The position numbers and the translations under genes were made by a program. The notes below the pieces were generated by a model, which saw only the letters and a program-made list of their open reading frames with translations, was not told the origin of the DNA and did no database searches. From Cucumibacter marinus DSM 18995 (GTDB lineage Bacteria > Pseudomonadota > Alphaproteobacteria > Rhizobiales > Devosiaceae), in assembly GCF_000429865.1 (NCBI RefSeq), contig NZ_AUCR01000002.1, positions 342,988 through 406,987 of the forward strand: a stretch of DNA of 64,000 bases. Reading direction: 5' to 3'. Shown here piece by piece: positions 16,694 through 26,471 of this stretch; positions within the stretch are counted from its first letter, which is position 1, and every line of letters starts with the position of its first letter.

Positions 16694-17692
16694 ATGAAAA
16701 AAATACTCTCAGGCTTGGCGGCTGGCGCGTTGCTGGCCGGTGCCATCCCCGCGATGGCGGCGGATGACGTCACCTTACAGCTCAAATGGGTCACACAGGC
16801 CCAGTTCGCCGGCTATTATGTGGCCAAGGATCAGGGCTTCTATGATGATGAAGACCTCAACGTCACCATCAATGTCGGCGGGCCGGATCTTGCACCCCCG
16901 CAGGTCATTGCCGGAGGCGGGGCGGATGTGATCGTCGAGTGGATGCCGGCGGCCCTTGCCGCCCGCGAAAACGGCGTTCCGATCGTCAATATCGCCCAGC
17001 CTTTCAAATCCTCGGGTCTGACGCTCGTCTGCCTCAAGGAACACGGCATCGAGACGCCGGCGGATTTCCCCGGCCATACGCTCGGCACCTGGTTCTTCGG
17101 CAATGAGCTGCCGCTCTTCTCATGGATGAGCAAGCTCGGTATTCCGACCGACGGTTCGGAAGGCGGCGTAACGGTTCAGAAGATCAACTTCAACGTCGAT
17201 CCGTTGCTGCAAAAGCAGGCCGAATGCATCACCGCGATGACCTACAATGAGTATTGGCAGATCATCGATGCCGGTCTGACCCCGGACGATCTCGTCATCT
17301 TCAAATATGAGGACGAAGGCATCTCGACGCTCGAAGACGGTCTGTATGTGCTCGAAGAGAGCCTGGAAGACCCTGCCTTTGTCGACAAGATGGTGCGTTT
17401 CGTGCGGGCCTCGATGAAGGGCTGGAAATGGGCCGAAGAGAATCCTGACGAGGCGGCTATGATCGTCCTCGACAATGATCTCACCGGTGCCCAGACCGAA
17501 AAGCATCAGAAGCGGATGATGAGCGAAATTGCCAAGCTCACCGCAGGGTCTAACGGAACGCTCGACCCGGCCGACTTCGATCGCACGGTCGATGTGCTTC
17601 TGTCAGCCGGTGCTGATCCGGTCATCACCGAAAGGCCGGAAGGCGCCTGGACCCACATGATCACCGATGAGGCACTTGGCGACGCCATGTAA
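16694..17692 (+). CDS. ABC transporter substrate-binding protein (NMT1/THI5-like)
   Basis: The 332-residue protein begins with a clear signal peptide (MKKILSGLAAGALLAGAIPAMAA). It has the family opening LKWVTQAQFAGYYVAKDQGF and the GGGADVIVEWMPAAL stretch. It should bind the imported ligand in the periplasm. The neighbouring pyrimidine genes suggest a pyrimidine base or nucleoside, but related proteins bind thiamine precursors (ThiY) or riboflavin (RibY), so ligand identity is open. Confidence 0.88.
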   Translation: MKKILSGLAAGALLAGAIPAMAADDVTLQLKWVTQAQFAGYYVAKDQGFYDDEDLNVTINVGGPDLAPPQVIAGGGADVIVEWMPAALAARENGVPIVNIAQPFKSSGLTLVCLKEHGIETPADFPGHTLGTWFFGNELPLFSWMSKLGIPTDGSEGGVTVQKINFNVDPLLQKQAECITAMTYNEYWQIIDAGLTPDDLVIFKYEDEGISTLEDGLYVLEESLEDPAFVDKMVRFVRASMKGWKWAEENPDEAAMIVLDNDLTGAQTEKHQKRMMSEIAKLTAGSNGTLDPADFDRTVDVLLSAGADPVITERPEGAWTHMITDEALGDAM

Positions 17693-17718
17693 TCAGCCGC
17701 CATCGGCGCAATCGGTTC

Positions 17719-17739
17719 GGGGCGGCCTCAGGCCGCCCC
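17719..17739. terminator. Strong hairpin after the ABC importer genes
   Basis: A perfect 9-bp stem, GGGGCGGCC with GGCCGCCCC, encloses a TCA loop just after the substrate-binding protein gene. No T-run follows. It may slow RNA decay, act as a weak terminator, or lower expression of the nucleoside hydrolase downstream. Confidence 0.6.
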
Positions 17740-17871
17740 GACGTCGTTCGGATGCCCGTTGCATCCGGGCGTGGTGGTTGAGGGCAAAAAGATCAAAATA
17801 GCGTCGGGCTTGTGGTGGTTTCCGCCCCGGGATCGGCGTATGTCCAAACCTAACTTGGCAACGAAAGAACC

Positions 17872-18813
17872 ATGTCTCGCAAGATTATCATCGATACCGA
17901 TCCCGGCCAGGACGACGCCGTGGCCATCCTGCTTGCTCTGGCTTCGCCTGAAGAGCTGGACGTTCTTGGCATCGTTACGGTCGCCGGCAATGTCGAGCTG
18001 AACCAGACTACCCGGAATGCCCTGCAAACCGTCGAGCTGAGCGGGAGGACCGACGTGCCGGTCTACGCCGGGTGCGCGCGGCCTATGCGCCAGCCGCTGA
18101 TCACGGCGAAATATGTGCATGGCGATACCGGCCTTGACGGTCCGGACCTTCCGGCGCCGCAGATGAAGGCCGAGGAGCAGCATGGCGTCGATTTCATCAT
18201 CGAGGCCTTGCGGAGCAACCCCGCGAACACTGTGACGCTGTGCACGCTCGGGCCGCTGACCAACATCGGCATGGCGTTTGTGAAAGCGCCCGACATCGTT
18301 GAGCGCGTCGAGCGGATCGTGATGATGGGCGGGGCCTATTTCGAGGTCGGCAACACGACACCTGCAGCCGAGTTCAATATCTATGTCGACCCCGAGGCCG
18401 CCGATCTCGTCATGCGGTCGGGCGTGCCCATCACGCTCGCCACGCTCGATGTGACCCACAAGGTGTTGACCACCAAGGATCACCTCGAACAAATCCGTGC
18501 GATCGGCAAACGCGCTGCGACCGCCACCGTCGAGATGCTGGACTTCTTCGAGCGCTTCGACCGGGAGAAATATGGCTGGGACGGTGGGCCGCTGCATGAC
18601 CCCTGTGTCATCGCCTGGCTGCTCAAGCCGGAACTGTTCGGTGGCCGCGATATCAATGTCGAGATCGAGACCGGTTCTGAACTCACGCGCGGGATGACGG
18701 TCGCGGATTACTGGGGAATCATGGACAAGCCCGCGAACGTTCATTTCCTCGACAGCGTGGATGCGACAGGGTTTTTTGCGCTTCTGGCGCAGCGATTGGA
18801 ACGGTTGCCCTGA
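17872..18813 (+). CDS. Inosine/uridine-preferring nucleoside hydrolase
   Basis: The protein of 313 residues carries the calcium-binding motif DTDPGQDDA (D8, D10, D14, D15) and the AAEFNIYVDPEAAD motif of the IunH/RihA family. It splits ribonucleosides into base and ribose. Next to pyrimidine catabolism and the importer, it would release uracil from uridine. It has its own 179-base upstream region after the hairpin at 17719. Confidence 0.9.
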   Translation: MSRKIIIDTDPGQDDAVAILLALASPEELDVLGIVTVAGNVELNQTTRNALQTVELSGRTDVPVYAGCARPMRQPLITAKYVHGDTGLDGPDLPAPQMKAEEQHGVDFIIEALRSNPANTVTLCTLGPLTNIGMAFVKAPDIVERVERIVMMGGAYFEVGNTTPAAEFNIYVDPEAADLVMRSGVPITLATLDVTHKVLTTKDHLEQIRAIGKRAATATVEMLDFFERFDREKYGWDGGPLHDPCVIAWLLKPELFGGRDINVEIETGSELTRGMTVADYWGIMDKPANVHFLDSVDATGFFALLAQRLERLP

Positions 18814-18879
18814 TGCGTTCGAGGCTTTTGCCAAAGCCGTCGAGCCGTGCTAGGCGGAGCCAAATCTAGGGAGCTAGGC

Positions 18880-19641
18880 ATGAAAATCGTCGTACCTGTG
18901 AAAAGGGTCATTGATTTCAACGTTCGGGTCCGTGTGAAGCCGGATCAGACGGGCGTGGAATTCGCCAATGTGAAAATGTCGATGAACCCGTTCGACGAAA
19001 TTGCCGTCGAGGAGGCCGTGCGGCTCAAGGAAGCCGGGAAGGCCGATGAGGTCATCGCGGTGTCCGTCGGGGTGAAAAAGGCCGAGGACACACTGCGCAC
19101 CGCGCTGGCAATGGGCGCCGACAAGGCGATCCTGATCGAGGCGACGGACGATGTGGAAACCGATATCGAGCCGCTTGCGGTCGCCAAGCTCCTCAAGGCG
19201 GTCGTCGAAGCAGAAGACGCCGGACTCGTCATCTGCGGCAAGCAGGCGATCGACAATGACGTCAACGGTACCGGTCAGATGCTGGCGGCTCTGTTGGGCT
19301 GGTCCCAGGGCACCTTTGCCAACACGCTCAAGGTCGAAGATGGCAAGGCGGAAGTCACCCGAGAGGTCGATGGCGGTTTGCAGATCGTCTCGGTCAAGCT
19401 GCCCGCGGTGATCACCACCGATCTCCGGCTCAACGAACCGCGCTATGCGTCGCTGCCGAACATCATGAAGGCCAAGAAGAAGCCGCTCGAGGTCAAGTCG
19501 GCGAGCGATTTCGGCGTCGATGTCACGCCGCGTCTGTCGGTGGTCTCCGTCAACGAGCCGCCCGCACGCAAGGCTGGCGTGATCGTCGGCTCGCCAGCGG
19601 AACTGGCGGACAAGTTGAAGAACGAAGCGGGAGTGCTCTGA
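18880..19641 (+). CDS. etfB: Electron transfer flavoprotein subunit beta
   Basis: The 253-residue protein starts [20 protein letters not shown] and has the ETF-beta signature near [20 protein letters not shown]. With EtfA it carries electrons from acyl-CoA and other flavin dehydrogenases to ETF:ubiquinone oxidoreductase, which is encoded downstream. The ATG at 18880 is chosen because AGGGAGC lies upstream; the family N-terminus also starts here. The stop lies one base before etfA. Confidence 0.94.
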   Translation: MKIVVPVKRVIDFNVRVRVKPDQTGVEFANVKMSMNPFDEIAVEEAVRLKEAGKADEVIAVSVGVKKAEDTLRTALAMGADKAILIEATDDVETDIEPLAVAKLLKAVVEAEDAGLVICGKQAIDNDVNGTGQMLAALLGWSQGTFANTLKVEDGKAEVTREVDGGLQIVSVKLPAVITTDLRLNEPRYASLPNIMKAKKKPLEVKSASDFGVDVTPRLSVVSVNEPPARKAGVIVGSPAELADKLKNEAGVL

Positions 19642-19642
19642 G

Positions 19643-20575
19643 ATGGCGGTTCTTGTTTTTGCCGAGCATGACGGCAAAGTGCTCTCCGAAGCCGTTGCCA
19701 AGACGGTCACGGCCGCGACGCAGATGGGCGGTCCGGTGCATGTTTTGATTTCCGGTACGGGTGCAGGTGATGTGGCAGGTGAAGCAGCGGCCATTGCGGG
19801 TGTCGAGAAGGTCCTGACGGCAGAGGATGCCGGTTATGATCACGCCTTGGCCGAACCGCTGGGCGATCTGATCGTCGGGCTTGCTGGCGACTACGACCAC
19901 ATCGTTCTGGCCGCATCGACGACCGGCAAGAATGTCGGTCCGCGTGTCGCTGCACTGCTCGACGTGATGATCGTGGCCGACATCATCGGGGTCGAGAGTG
20001 CGGATACCTTTGTGCGCCCGATCTATGCGGGCAACGCCATCCAGACCGTGAAATCCAGCGACGCCAAGAAGGTCGTTACCGTGCGCACCACCGCCTTCGA
20101 GGCGGCTGGGGAACAGGCAGCCGTTGGTATTGAAAGCCATGGCGCAACCGCAGCCGGTGGTTTGTCGGAGTGGCTCGATGACCGCTTCGCCCAGTCCGAG
20201 CGCCCGGAGCTGACTTCGGCGCGGATCGTGGTGTCCGGTGGCAGGGCCCTGGGCTCGGCCGACAATTTCAAACTCGTCGAACAGCTTGCCGACAAGCTGG
20301 GTGCTGCCATTGGCGCCTCGCGCGCTGCGGTTGATGCCGGCTATGCCCCCAATGACTGGCAGGTGGGGCAGACCGGCAAGATCGTCGCGCCGGACCTATA
20401 TATCGCGGTCGGGATTTCGGGAGCCATCCAGCACCTGGCCGGCATGACCGGGTCCAAGGTGATCGTGGCCATCGACAAGGACGAAGAAGCGCCGATCTTC
20501 AAGGTCGCTGATTACGGGCTTGTCGCCGATCTGTTCGAGGCTGTGCCTGCGCTCATCGAAGCGCTCGACGACTAA
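19643..20575 (+). CDS. etfA: Electron transfer flavoprotein subunit alpha
   Basis: The 310-residue protein has the ETF-alpha FAD-binding C-terminal half, with [28 protein letters not shown] and [13 protein letters not shown]. It forms the heterodimer with EtfB. The two genes are one base apart. Confidence 0.94.
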   Translation: MAVLVFAEHDGKVLSEAVAKTVTAATQMGGPVHVLISGTGAGDVAGEAAAIAGVEKVLTAEDAGYDHALAEPLGDLIVGLAGDYDHIVLAASTTGKNVGPRVAALLDVMIVADIIGVESADTFVRPIYAGNAIQTVKSSDAKKVVTVRTTAFEAAGEQAAVGIESHGATAAGGLSEWLDDRFAQSERPELTSARIVVSGGRALGSADNFKLVEQLADKLGAAIGASRAAVDAGYAPNDWQVGQTGKIVAPDLYIAVGISGAIQHLAGMTGSKVIVAIDKDEEAPIFKVADYGLVADLFEAVPALIEALDD

Positions 20576-20604
20576 ATAAATCTATTCGAGCCGGGGAGGG
20601 CCGT

Positions 20605-22263
20605 ATGGACACGCCTGAACGCGAATCCATGGATTATGACGTGGTGATCGTTGGGGCGGGGCCCGCGGGTCTCTCCGCGGCGATCCGGCTCAAGCAGCTT
20701 GGCGGCGATGATCTGTCGGTCTGTGTGCTCGAGAAGGGCGCCGAGGTTGGCGCGCATATCCTGTCGGGCGCGGTGCTTGATCCGTCAGGGCTCGATGCGC
20801 TGATCCCGGACTGGCGTGAAAAAGGTGCGCCCATCACCACCGAGGTGAAGGAGGACAAGTTCCTCGTGCTCTCCGAGAAGGGCAAGATGGGGCTCCCCAC
20901 CTTCCTGATGCCGCCACTGATGTCCAATCATGGCGCCTACATCGTCTCGATGGGCAATGTCTGCCGCTGGCTCGCAGAACAGGCGGAAGCGCTGGGCGTC
21001 GAGATCTTTCCGGGCATGGCAGCCTCGGCGCTTGTGATGGGCGAAGATGGCGGTCTCAAGGGTGTGGTTGCCGGAGAGTTTGGTCTTTCGAAGGATGGTA
21101 CGCCCGGCCCGAACTACGAACCGGGCATCAATCTCATCGGCAAATATGTGCTGATCGGGGAGGGTGCGCGCGGCTCGCTGGCCAAGCAGCTCATCGCCAA
21201 TTTCGGCCTGGCCGCGGATTCCGATCCGCAGAAATTCGGGCTGGGGATCAAGGAAATCTGGCGCGTGAAGCCGGAGAACCATCATCCGGGCCGGGTGGTG
21301 CACACCATGGGCTGGCCGCTCAATACCGGCGATGCCGGCGGTGGCGGATTCCTCTACCACGCTGAAAACAATGAAGTTTATGTCGGGCTTGTGGTCCATC
21401 TCGACTACAAGAACCCCTATGTCTCTCCTTATCAGGAGATGCAGCGCTACAAACACCATCCGGAGATCGCCAAGGTGCTCGAAGGCGGAGAGCGCGTGGC
21501 CTATGGTGCGCGCACCATTGCGCAGGGAGGCTGGCAGGCCTTGCCCAAGGTGATCTTTCCCGGCGGAGCGCTGATCGGGTGTTCGGCGGGGCTCGTCAAT
21601 GTGCCGCGTATCAAGGGCAATCATAACGCCATGCATTCGGGCATGGCTGCGGCGGAAGCGGTTACCGAAGCGATCAAGGCTGGGCGCTCCGGCGACGAGC
21701 TTGCGGTGTATGCGCAGAAACTGGCGGACGGACCGGTCGGGCGTGACCTCAAGCCGGTGCGCAATGTGAAGCCGCTGTGGTCGCGTTTCGGCGAGATTGC
21801 GGGCGTGGCGCTGGCCGGTTTTGATATGTGGTGCGCGAACCTGTTCAAATTCAATCCGTTCGGCACGCTGCATCACCTCAAGAACGATGCGCAGTCGACC
21901 GGTAAGGCGGCGGACTACAAGAAAATCGATTATCCGAAACCCGATGGCGTCCTGTCCTTCGACCGCTCCACCAATGTCGCGTTTTCGGGCACCAATCACG
22001 ACGAGGACGAGCCGACCCATTTGAAGCTTACCGATCCTTTGATCCCGATTGCGGTGAACCTGCCTGAGTATGACGAGCCGGCGCAGCGCTATTGCCCGGC
22101 CGGGGTCTATGAAGTGATCGAGGGTGAGGATGGTAAGCCGCGGTTCCAGATCAACGGCCAGAATTGCGTGCACTGCAAGGCCTGCGATATCAAGGATCCG
22201 AGCCAGAACATTACCTGGACAGTGCCGCAGGGCGGATCCGGGCCAACCTATCCGAATATGTAG
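20605..22263 (+). CDS. etfD: Electron transfer flavoprotein:ubiquinone oxidoreductase
   Basis: The protein of 552 residues begins with an FAD motif, VVIVGAGPAGLSAAIRLKQL, and ends with one 4Fe-4S motif, NCVHCKACDIKDPSQNITW. It passes electrons from reduced ETF to ubiquinone at the membrane. The ATG at 20605 follows GGGGAGGG; a second ATG at 20629 is possible. It lies 29 bases after etfA and completes the electron route. Confidence 0.94.
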   Translation: MDTPERESMDYDVVIVGAGPAGLSAAIRLKQLGGDDLSVCVLEKGAEVGAHILSGAVLDPSGLDALIPDWREKGAPITTEVKEDKFLVLSEKGKMGLPTFLMPPLMSNHGAYIVSMGNVCRWLAEQAEALGVEIFPGMAASALVMGEDGGLKGVVAGEFGLSKDGTPGPNYEPGINLIGKYVLIGEGARGSLAKQLIANFGLAADSDPQKFGLGIKEIWRVKPENHHPGRVVHTMGWPLNTGDAGGGGFLYHAENNEVYVGLVVHLDYKNPYVSPYQEMQRYKHHPEIAKVLEGGERVAYGARTIAQGGWQALPKVIFPGGALIGCSAGLVNVPRIKGNHNAMHSGMAAAEAVTEAIKAGRSGDELAVYAQKLADGPVGRDLKPVRNVKPLWSRFGEIAGVALAGFDMWCANLFKFNPFGTLHHLKNDAQSTGKAADYKKIDYPKPDGVLSFDRSTNVAFSGTNHDEDEPTHLKLTDPLIPIAVNLPEYDEPAQRYCPAGVYEVIEGEDGKPRFQINGQNCVHCKACDIKDPSQNITWTVPQGGSGPTYPNM

Positions 22264-22344
22264 ATTCCACCGGTTACCGGTTTCTCCCCGAGCCGGACTG
22301 TGCCACTCTGCTGCTGAATTGTCTCAGGAATTGGAGAGGGCGCC

Positions 22345-23337
22345 ATGTGGGACTTCAAGGCAGGGCAGGCGATGGGCCTGATGCTGCAGACCATGCCGTT
22401 CATTATTTTGCGGCTGGTCATTTATTTCGGCATCACGCTGGCCTTCATCATTGTCACCGGTGTCGGTGCAGGGATCGGTTGGGGCGTGGGCATTGTCGGC
22501 GGACCGGACTTTCAGGGAGCCTCTACCTTCTGGGGTGGGCTGATCGGATTCGGGATCACGGCTGGCGTCGTCTTTCTCATCCGCGAATACCTCCTCTACA
22601 TGGTCAAGGCCGGGCACATTGCGGTGCTGGTCGCGCTGCTGGACGGGCAACAGGTCAAGCAAGGTCGTGAGCAGATCGAGCTGGCGCAGGCCGAAGTGAA
22701 GGCCCGATTCGCCGAAGCCAGCGTGCTATTCGCCATCGACCAGATCGTCAAAGGCGTATTGCGGGCGGTTACCGGGCTGGCACGAGGAATCGTCTCGATT
22801 CTTCCCATTCCCGGCCTTCAAAACATGGTCGGGTTGCTGCGCGCATTCCTCAATATCGCGGTGGGGTTCATCGACGAGGTCATTCTCGCCTACGGCATCC
22901 GGACCCGATCGGAGAATCCCTGGCAGTCCGCGCAAGATGCGCTGATCCTTTATGGGCAGAACTACAAGGTGATGCTCAAGAACGCCGCGTGGTTGACGCT
23001 CTTCGTTTATGGGCTGTCGCTTCTCGTGTTCATCGTGTTCCTTGCCCCTGCCGGCGCGCTCGCGTTGTTGTTTCCAAACGGCTGGGGGGCCTTCGGTATC
23101 ATCATCGCTCTGCTTGGCGCATGGAGTGTCAAGGCGGCGCTCATCGAACCGTTTGCCATCACCTGCATGATGCAGGTCTATTTCCCGGCGATTGAGGGAC
23201 AGACCCCCAATCCCGAATGGGATCAGCGGCTGAGCGAGATGTCGGGCAAGTTCCGCAAGCTCAAGGAAAAGGCAGCTGACTGGATGCGCGGGCGCCCGTC
23301 GGACGGTGCATCGCATTCGGACGCTGCCTCGCAATAA
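22345..23337 (+). CDS. Uncharacterised polytopic membrane protein
   Basis: The protein of 330 residues has hydrophobic segments near residues 15-45, 55-75, 135-170 and 210-255, broken by a charged helix with QGREQIELAQAEVKARFAEA. The C-terminus is charged and soluble. I recognise no family. GGAGAGGGCGCC precedes the ATG. It follows ETF:ubiquinone oxidoreductase by 81 bases, which may or may not reflect a shared function. Confidence 0.75.
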   Translation: MWDFKAGQAMGLMLQTMPFIILRLVIYFGITLAFIIVTGVGAGIGWGVGIVGGPDFQGASTFWGGLIGFGITAGVVFLIREYLLYMVKAGHIAVLVALLDGQQVKQGREQIELAQAEVKARFAEASVLFAIDQIVKGVLRAVTGLARGIVSILPIPGLQNMVGLLRAFLNIAVGFIDEVILAYGIRTRSENPWQSAQDALILYGQNYKVMLKNAAWLTLFVYGLSLLVFIVFLAPAGALALLFPNGWGAFGIIIALLGAWSVKAALIEPFAITCMMQVYFPAIEGQTPNPEWDQRLSEMSGKFRKLKEKAADWMRGRPSDGASHSDAASQ

Positions 23338-23355
23338 GAGGGAGTGCGGGTTCGG

Positions 23356-24726
23356 CTAGCTCGAGGTCGATGTGTCGTTGGCTAGCGCAGTGAGAAAGCG
23401 CTGTGCCCAGTGGTCGACGGCGTAGTCTTCGATCACTGCCTTGAGGTGCCGCCAGCGGCTTTGCCGCTCGGCCAGAGGCATGCGTAGCGCTGTGTACAGA
23501 GCATCGGCCGTCTCCTGAGTGTCGTGCGGATTAACGAGCAGCGCGTCCTCGAAGATTTCGGCCGCGCCAGCGAAGCGTGAGAGCACCAGCACACCGGGGT
23601 CGGCCTCGTCCTGACAGGCCACATATTCATGCGCGACAAGGTTCATGCCGTCACGCAGCGGCGTGACCAAGGCGACGCCTGCGAGGTTGTAGAGGCCTGC
23701 AAGCGCGGCTTGCGGGTAGGCCCGTTTGACGTAGTTGAGCGGAGTCCAGTCGGGTTCCGCAAAGCGCCCCATGACGCGGCCGGCCACAAGATCGAGCCGT
23801 TCGCTGATCTCCTGGTATTCGGGAATGGTGTCGCGCGATGGCGGTGCGATCTGCAGAAAGTGCACTTCGCGGTGCAGGTCGCGATGGGCGGCGAGCAATT
23901 GTTCATAGGCCTCGAAGCGCTGGGGCAATCCCTTGGAATAGTCGAGCCGGTCGACGCCGATGATGAGATTGCGGTCGGCCATGGCCCGGGCGACGAGCTC
24001 GCGGGTCCGTTGGGCCTGTTCAGTCTCAAGAAGCGCAGCGAAGCCCGAGGGGGCTGTGCCGATGGGGAAGGCCATCACGGTCGGGGCATGCCTGCCATTG
24101 CCGGCGGAAGGGGCCAGATCGCCGAGACGGGCGTTGAGGGCGTAATCGTTGTAAGTCGCCACATCACGCTCCGCCTGCAAACCCACCACGTCAAAGGCAT
24201 TGAATGCCCGCATCAGGTCTTCATGGTGAGGGATCGCGTTCAGGGTTTCGATTTCCGGGAACGGGATGTGCAGGAAAAAGCCGATGCGGTTGTTGATGCC
24301 GTGTTTGCGCAACGCCTCGGCCAGCGGGATCAAATGATAGTCATGCACCCAGATGAGGTCATCGGGCTGGATATGCGGGGCGAGGGCAGCTGCCAGGCGC
24401 TTGTTGACGGCGCGATATCCCTCATAGAATTCGGGCCGCATATCGGTGAGGTCGAGCCGGTGGTGGAAGGCGGGCCAGAGCACCGAATTGGAGAACCCCT
24501 CGTAATAGGCGTGGTGCTCATCCCGGGACAGGTCAATGCCGCCGACAGTAATGCCACCAACATCGCGAAACTGCGCCTCATCGGACGGATCCTCGGCAAA
24601 TTCGCCGGTCCAGCCAAACCAGAATCCGTCCCGCTCGGTCAGTACCTTGCGCAGGGCGACAGCCAGCCCGCCCGCGGCCGTCGAGGTGCCCGGTGTCCGG
24701 TTGGAGATGATGATCTGGCGCGTCAT
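23356..24726 (-). CDS. otsA: Trehalose-6-phosphate synthase
   Basis: This GT20 enzyme joins UDP-glucose and glucose-6-phosphate. The protein of 456 residues shows the family landmarks VHDYHLIPLAEALR, GVDRLDYSKGLPQRF and LVAHEYVACQ. The ATG at 24726 overlaps the otsB stop (ATGA) and starts MTRQIIISNRTPGT, the usual N-terminus. With otsB it makes trehalose, an osmolyte and stress protectant. Confidence 0.93.
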   Translation of the reverse strand: MTRQIIISNRTPGTSTAAGGLAVALRKVLTERDGFWFGWTGEFAEDPSDEAQFRDVGGITVGGIDLSRDEHHAYYEGFSNSVLWPAFHHRLDLTDMRPEFYEGYRAVNKRLAAALAPHIQPDDLIWVHDYHLIPLAEALRKHGINNRIGFFLHIPFPEIETLNAIPHHEDLMRAFNAFDVVGLQAERDVATYNDYALNARLGDLAPSAGNGRHAPTVMAFPIGTAPSGFAALLETEQAQRTRELVARAMADRNLIIGVDRLDYSKGLPQRFEAYEQLLAAHRDLHREVHFLQIAPPSRDTIPEYQEISERLDLVAGRVMGRFAEPDWTPLNYVKRAYPQAALAGLYNLAGVALVTPLRDGMNLVAHEYVACQDEADPGVLVLSRFAGAAEIFEDALLVNPHDTQETADALYTALRMPLAERQSRWRHLKAVIEDYAVDHWAQRFLTALANDTSTSS

Positions 24727-25520
24727 TGAAGACTCCAATCGACTGAAAGGCTTTCGGTGGCGGCGGCGAGGTAACGGCGGACCTTGCTCACTCCGGCAAG
24801 GCGATGTCGCGCGATGGTGGAGCCTGCGCCGACCTTGATTGAGATGCCGTCGGCTGCATTGACCGCGCGAAAGCCGTCCTCATCGGTCCTGTCGTCGCCG
24901 ATAAACACCGGTGTCCGACCGGAAAAAGGGCGATGGTCCATCAGCCGAGTGATCGCACCCGCCTTGGATACGTCGCGGCGCCGGGCCTCGATCACCATCT
25001 TGCCGTGCAACATGGTCCAGCCGGTCAGATCCTCGAGGGCCTCAAGCATGGCGCGTTCGCAATCCTCGCGGCTGTCGGGTGCCTGTCGATAGTGCAGGGC
25101 CACAGCGCCGGGCTTTGCTTCGACAATAAGACCTCTCGTCCTGGCCAGTGGTTCAAGCGCCTGTGCAATGGCGTCGGCCTGTTGCTGAATGTCCTGGGAA
25201 ACTGGCGCATAGGTGCCATCCGGCAGGCGCCACTCCGCACCGTGAACGCCGGCAATCGGTAGCGTATGCGGCGTCAGATAACGGTCGAGCTCGGCAATTG
25301 TGCGCCCGGAAATGATGGCCAGCGCGCCATCGAGATGGATCGCGAGGTCGGCGAGGATGCCGGGCAGGCCGGGCGAGACGTCAATCTCATCTGGCGCGTC
25401 TGCGATGTCGACCAGAGTGCCGTCGAAATCCAGAAACAGGGCGCTGTCATGGCCCAGAGCCGGAGGCGCAGGCAACTCCCCCTCACGGGTGCCGGAGGGG
25501 TTATTTGCTGATTGCGCCAT
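24723..25520 (-). CDS. otsB: Trehalose-6-phosphate phosphatase
   Basis: This HAD-family phosphatase of 265 residues has the nucleophile motif LFLDFDGTLVDIA, with the second acidic cluster FIGDDRTDEDGF. It removes phosphate from trehalose-6-phosphate. It is the first gene of an otsB-otsA operon, overlapping otsA by four bases. GTCC/CACC-type promoter elements are not clear in the 117-base gap upstream. Confidence 0.93.
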   Translation of the reverse strand: MAQSANNPSGTREGELPAPPALGHDSALFLDFDGTLVDIADAPDEIDVSPGLPGILADLAIHLDGALAIISGRTIAELDRYLTPHTLPIAGVHGAEWRLPDGTYAPVSQDIQQQADAIAQALEPLARTRGLIVEAKPGAVALHYRQAPDSREDCERAMLEALEDLTGWTMLHGKMVIEARRRDVSKAGAITRLMDHRPFSGRTPVFIGDDRTDEDGFRAVNAADGISIKVGAGSTIARHRLAGVSKVRRYLAAATESLSVDWSLQ

Positions 25521-25637
25521 CGTTTCTGCTTGCCGAGGTGAGTGTGGAGATCACGTGTCCCTAACGTAGCAGAGAGGAACCAGTTCCAGGCAACAGCGTT
25601 TGCCGGGTACCGGGGAGAACGGGAGAGCATGGCTTAG

Positions 25638-26126
25638 ATGGACTGGATATTCGAGATTTCTGCGCAGAGCACAACGATTCCTGAGCCGGTCATCGTCGTT
25701 CGTCTGTTGGCCGCCGCCGGACTCGGGGCAGTGATCGGACTAGAGCGCGAGGCTCATAATCGGGCGGCAGGGCTGCGCACACATATGCTGGTCGCCCTCG
25801 CAGCCGCGCTGTTCACCACGATCTCGCTCGAGCTCTATCATTTTGTCCGGCAGAACGGTGACGGGCTGCCTGCCGATCCGATCCGTGCAATCGAGGCCGT
25901 CACGGCAGGGGTGGCGTTCCTGGGTGCAGGGTCGATCATCAGACGCGATGGTTCCGTGCACGGCCTCACAACCGGCGCCGGGATGTGGCTGTCCGGTGCT
26001 ATCGGACTCGCCTGCGCCACCGGGTATTTGTTGATTGCGGCGGTGGCGGCGGGGATGGCCCTGATCGTGCTGTGGCTGCTGCGCAAGCTCGAAGGTGCGG
26101 CGACGAAATCGAAACAGGCGGGTTAA
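25638..26126 (+). CDS. MgtC/SapB-family membrane protein
   Basis: The protein of 162 residues has about four to five membrane helices and the family motifs GLGAVIGLEREAHNRAAGLR and VTAGVAFLGAGSIIRR. MgtC proteins affect magnesium adaptation and F-ATPase activity in pathogens; the role here is unknown. The palindrome GCCCAATTGGGC directly follows its stop codon. Confidence 0.88.
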   Translation: MDWIFEISAQSTTIPEPVIVVRLLAAAGLGAVIGLEREAHNRAAGLRTHMLVALAAALFTTISLELYHFVRQNGDGLPADPIRAIEAVTAGVAFLGAGSIIRRDGSVHGLTTGAGMWLSGAIGLACATGYLLIAAVAAGMALIVLWLLRKLEGAATKSKQAG

Positions 26127-26471
26127 GCCCAATTGGGCCAAAGACGCCGCAGTTGACTTCGTGCGACAATTTGTATGCTGCGAGAAAACAATCGCAATTT
26201 TATTTATTTTGTAGTAGACGCAACGCGTTAGTCGCGTTCGGGAGGAGCCGCAAAGTTGCGGCGGACGCCAATTTCGTCCCGAAACCGACTGGGAATGTAC
26301 CATGCAGCGATGCGTGGTTGGGTAGGGAGGGACGAAGGGAATGCCATGCGCTGACTGGGTCAGCCTGGTTCGTCCCTCCCCCCGGGCATGACCGAGGACG
26401 CAGAGGTCATACCCGTTTCCATACGTCCATCGCTGGACGAATCTCGTGTGCGGTCAAATCGACCAAGGGCT
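26127..26471. ncRNA. Structured non-coding stretch, possible small RNA
   Basis: No gene is evident in these 345 bases. A possible promoter lies at 26153-26179 (TTGACT, 15-base spacer, TATGCT). Three secondary structures follow: GCCGCAA-AG-TTGCGGC at 26247-26262; a 12-bp perfect inverted repeat, GGGAGGGACGAA at 26325-26336 with TTCGTCCCTCCC at 26369-26380; and within it GCTGAC-TGG-GTCAGC at 26350-26364. The AT-rich patch near 26200 stands out from its surroundings. A trans-acting RNA is only a suggestion. Confidence 0.35.

Noticed and set aside
16500-16700. TPP or FMN riboswitch before the NMT1/THI5-like gene
   Set aside because: The ABC genes are overlapping or tightly spaced with no leader long enough, and no riboswitch core was seen.
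23629-24729. Plus-strand frame opposite otsA
   Set aside because: It is a shadow of the trehalose-6-phosphate synthase gene with no recognisable domain.
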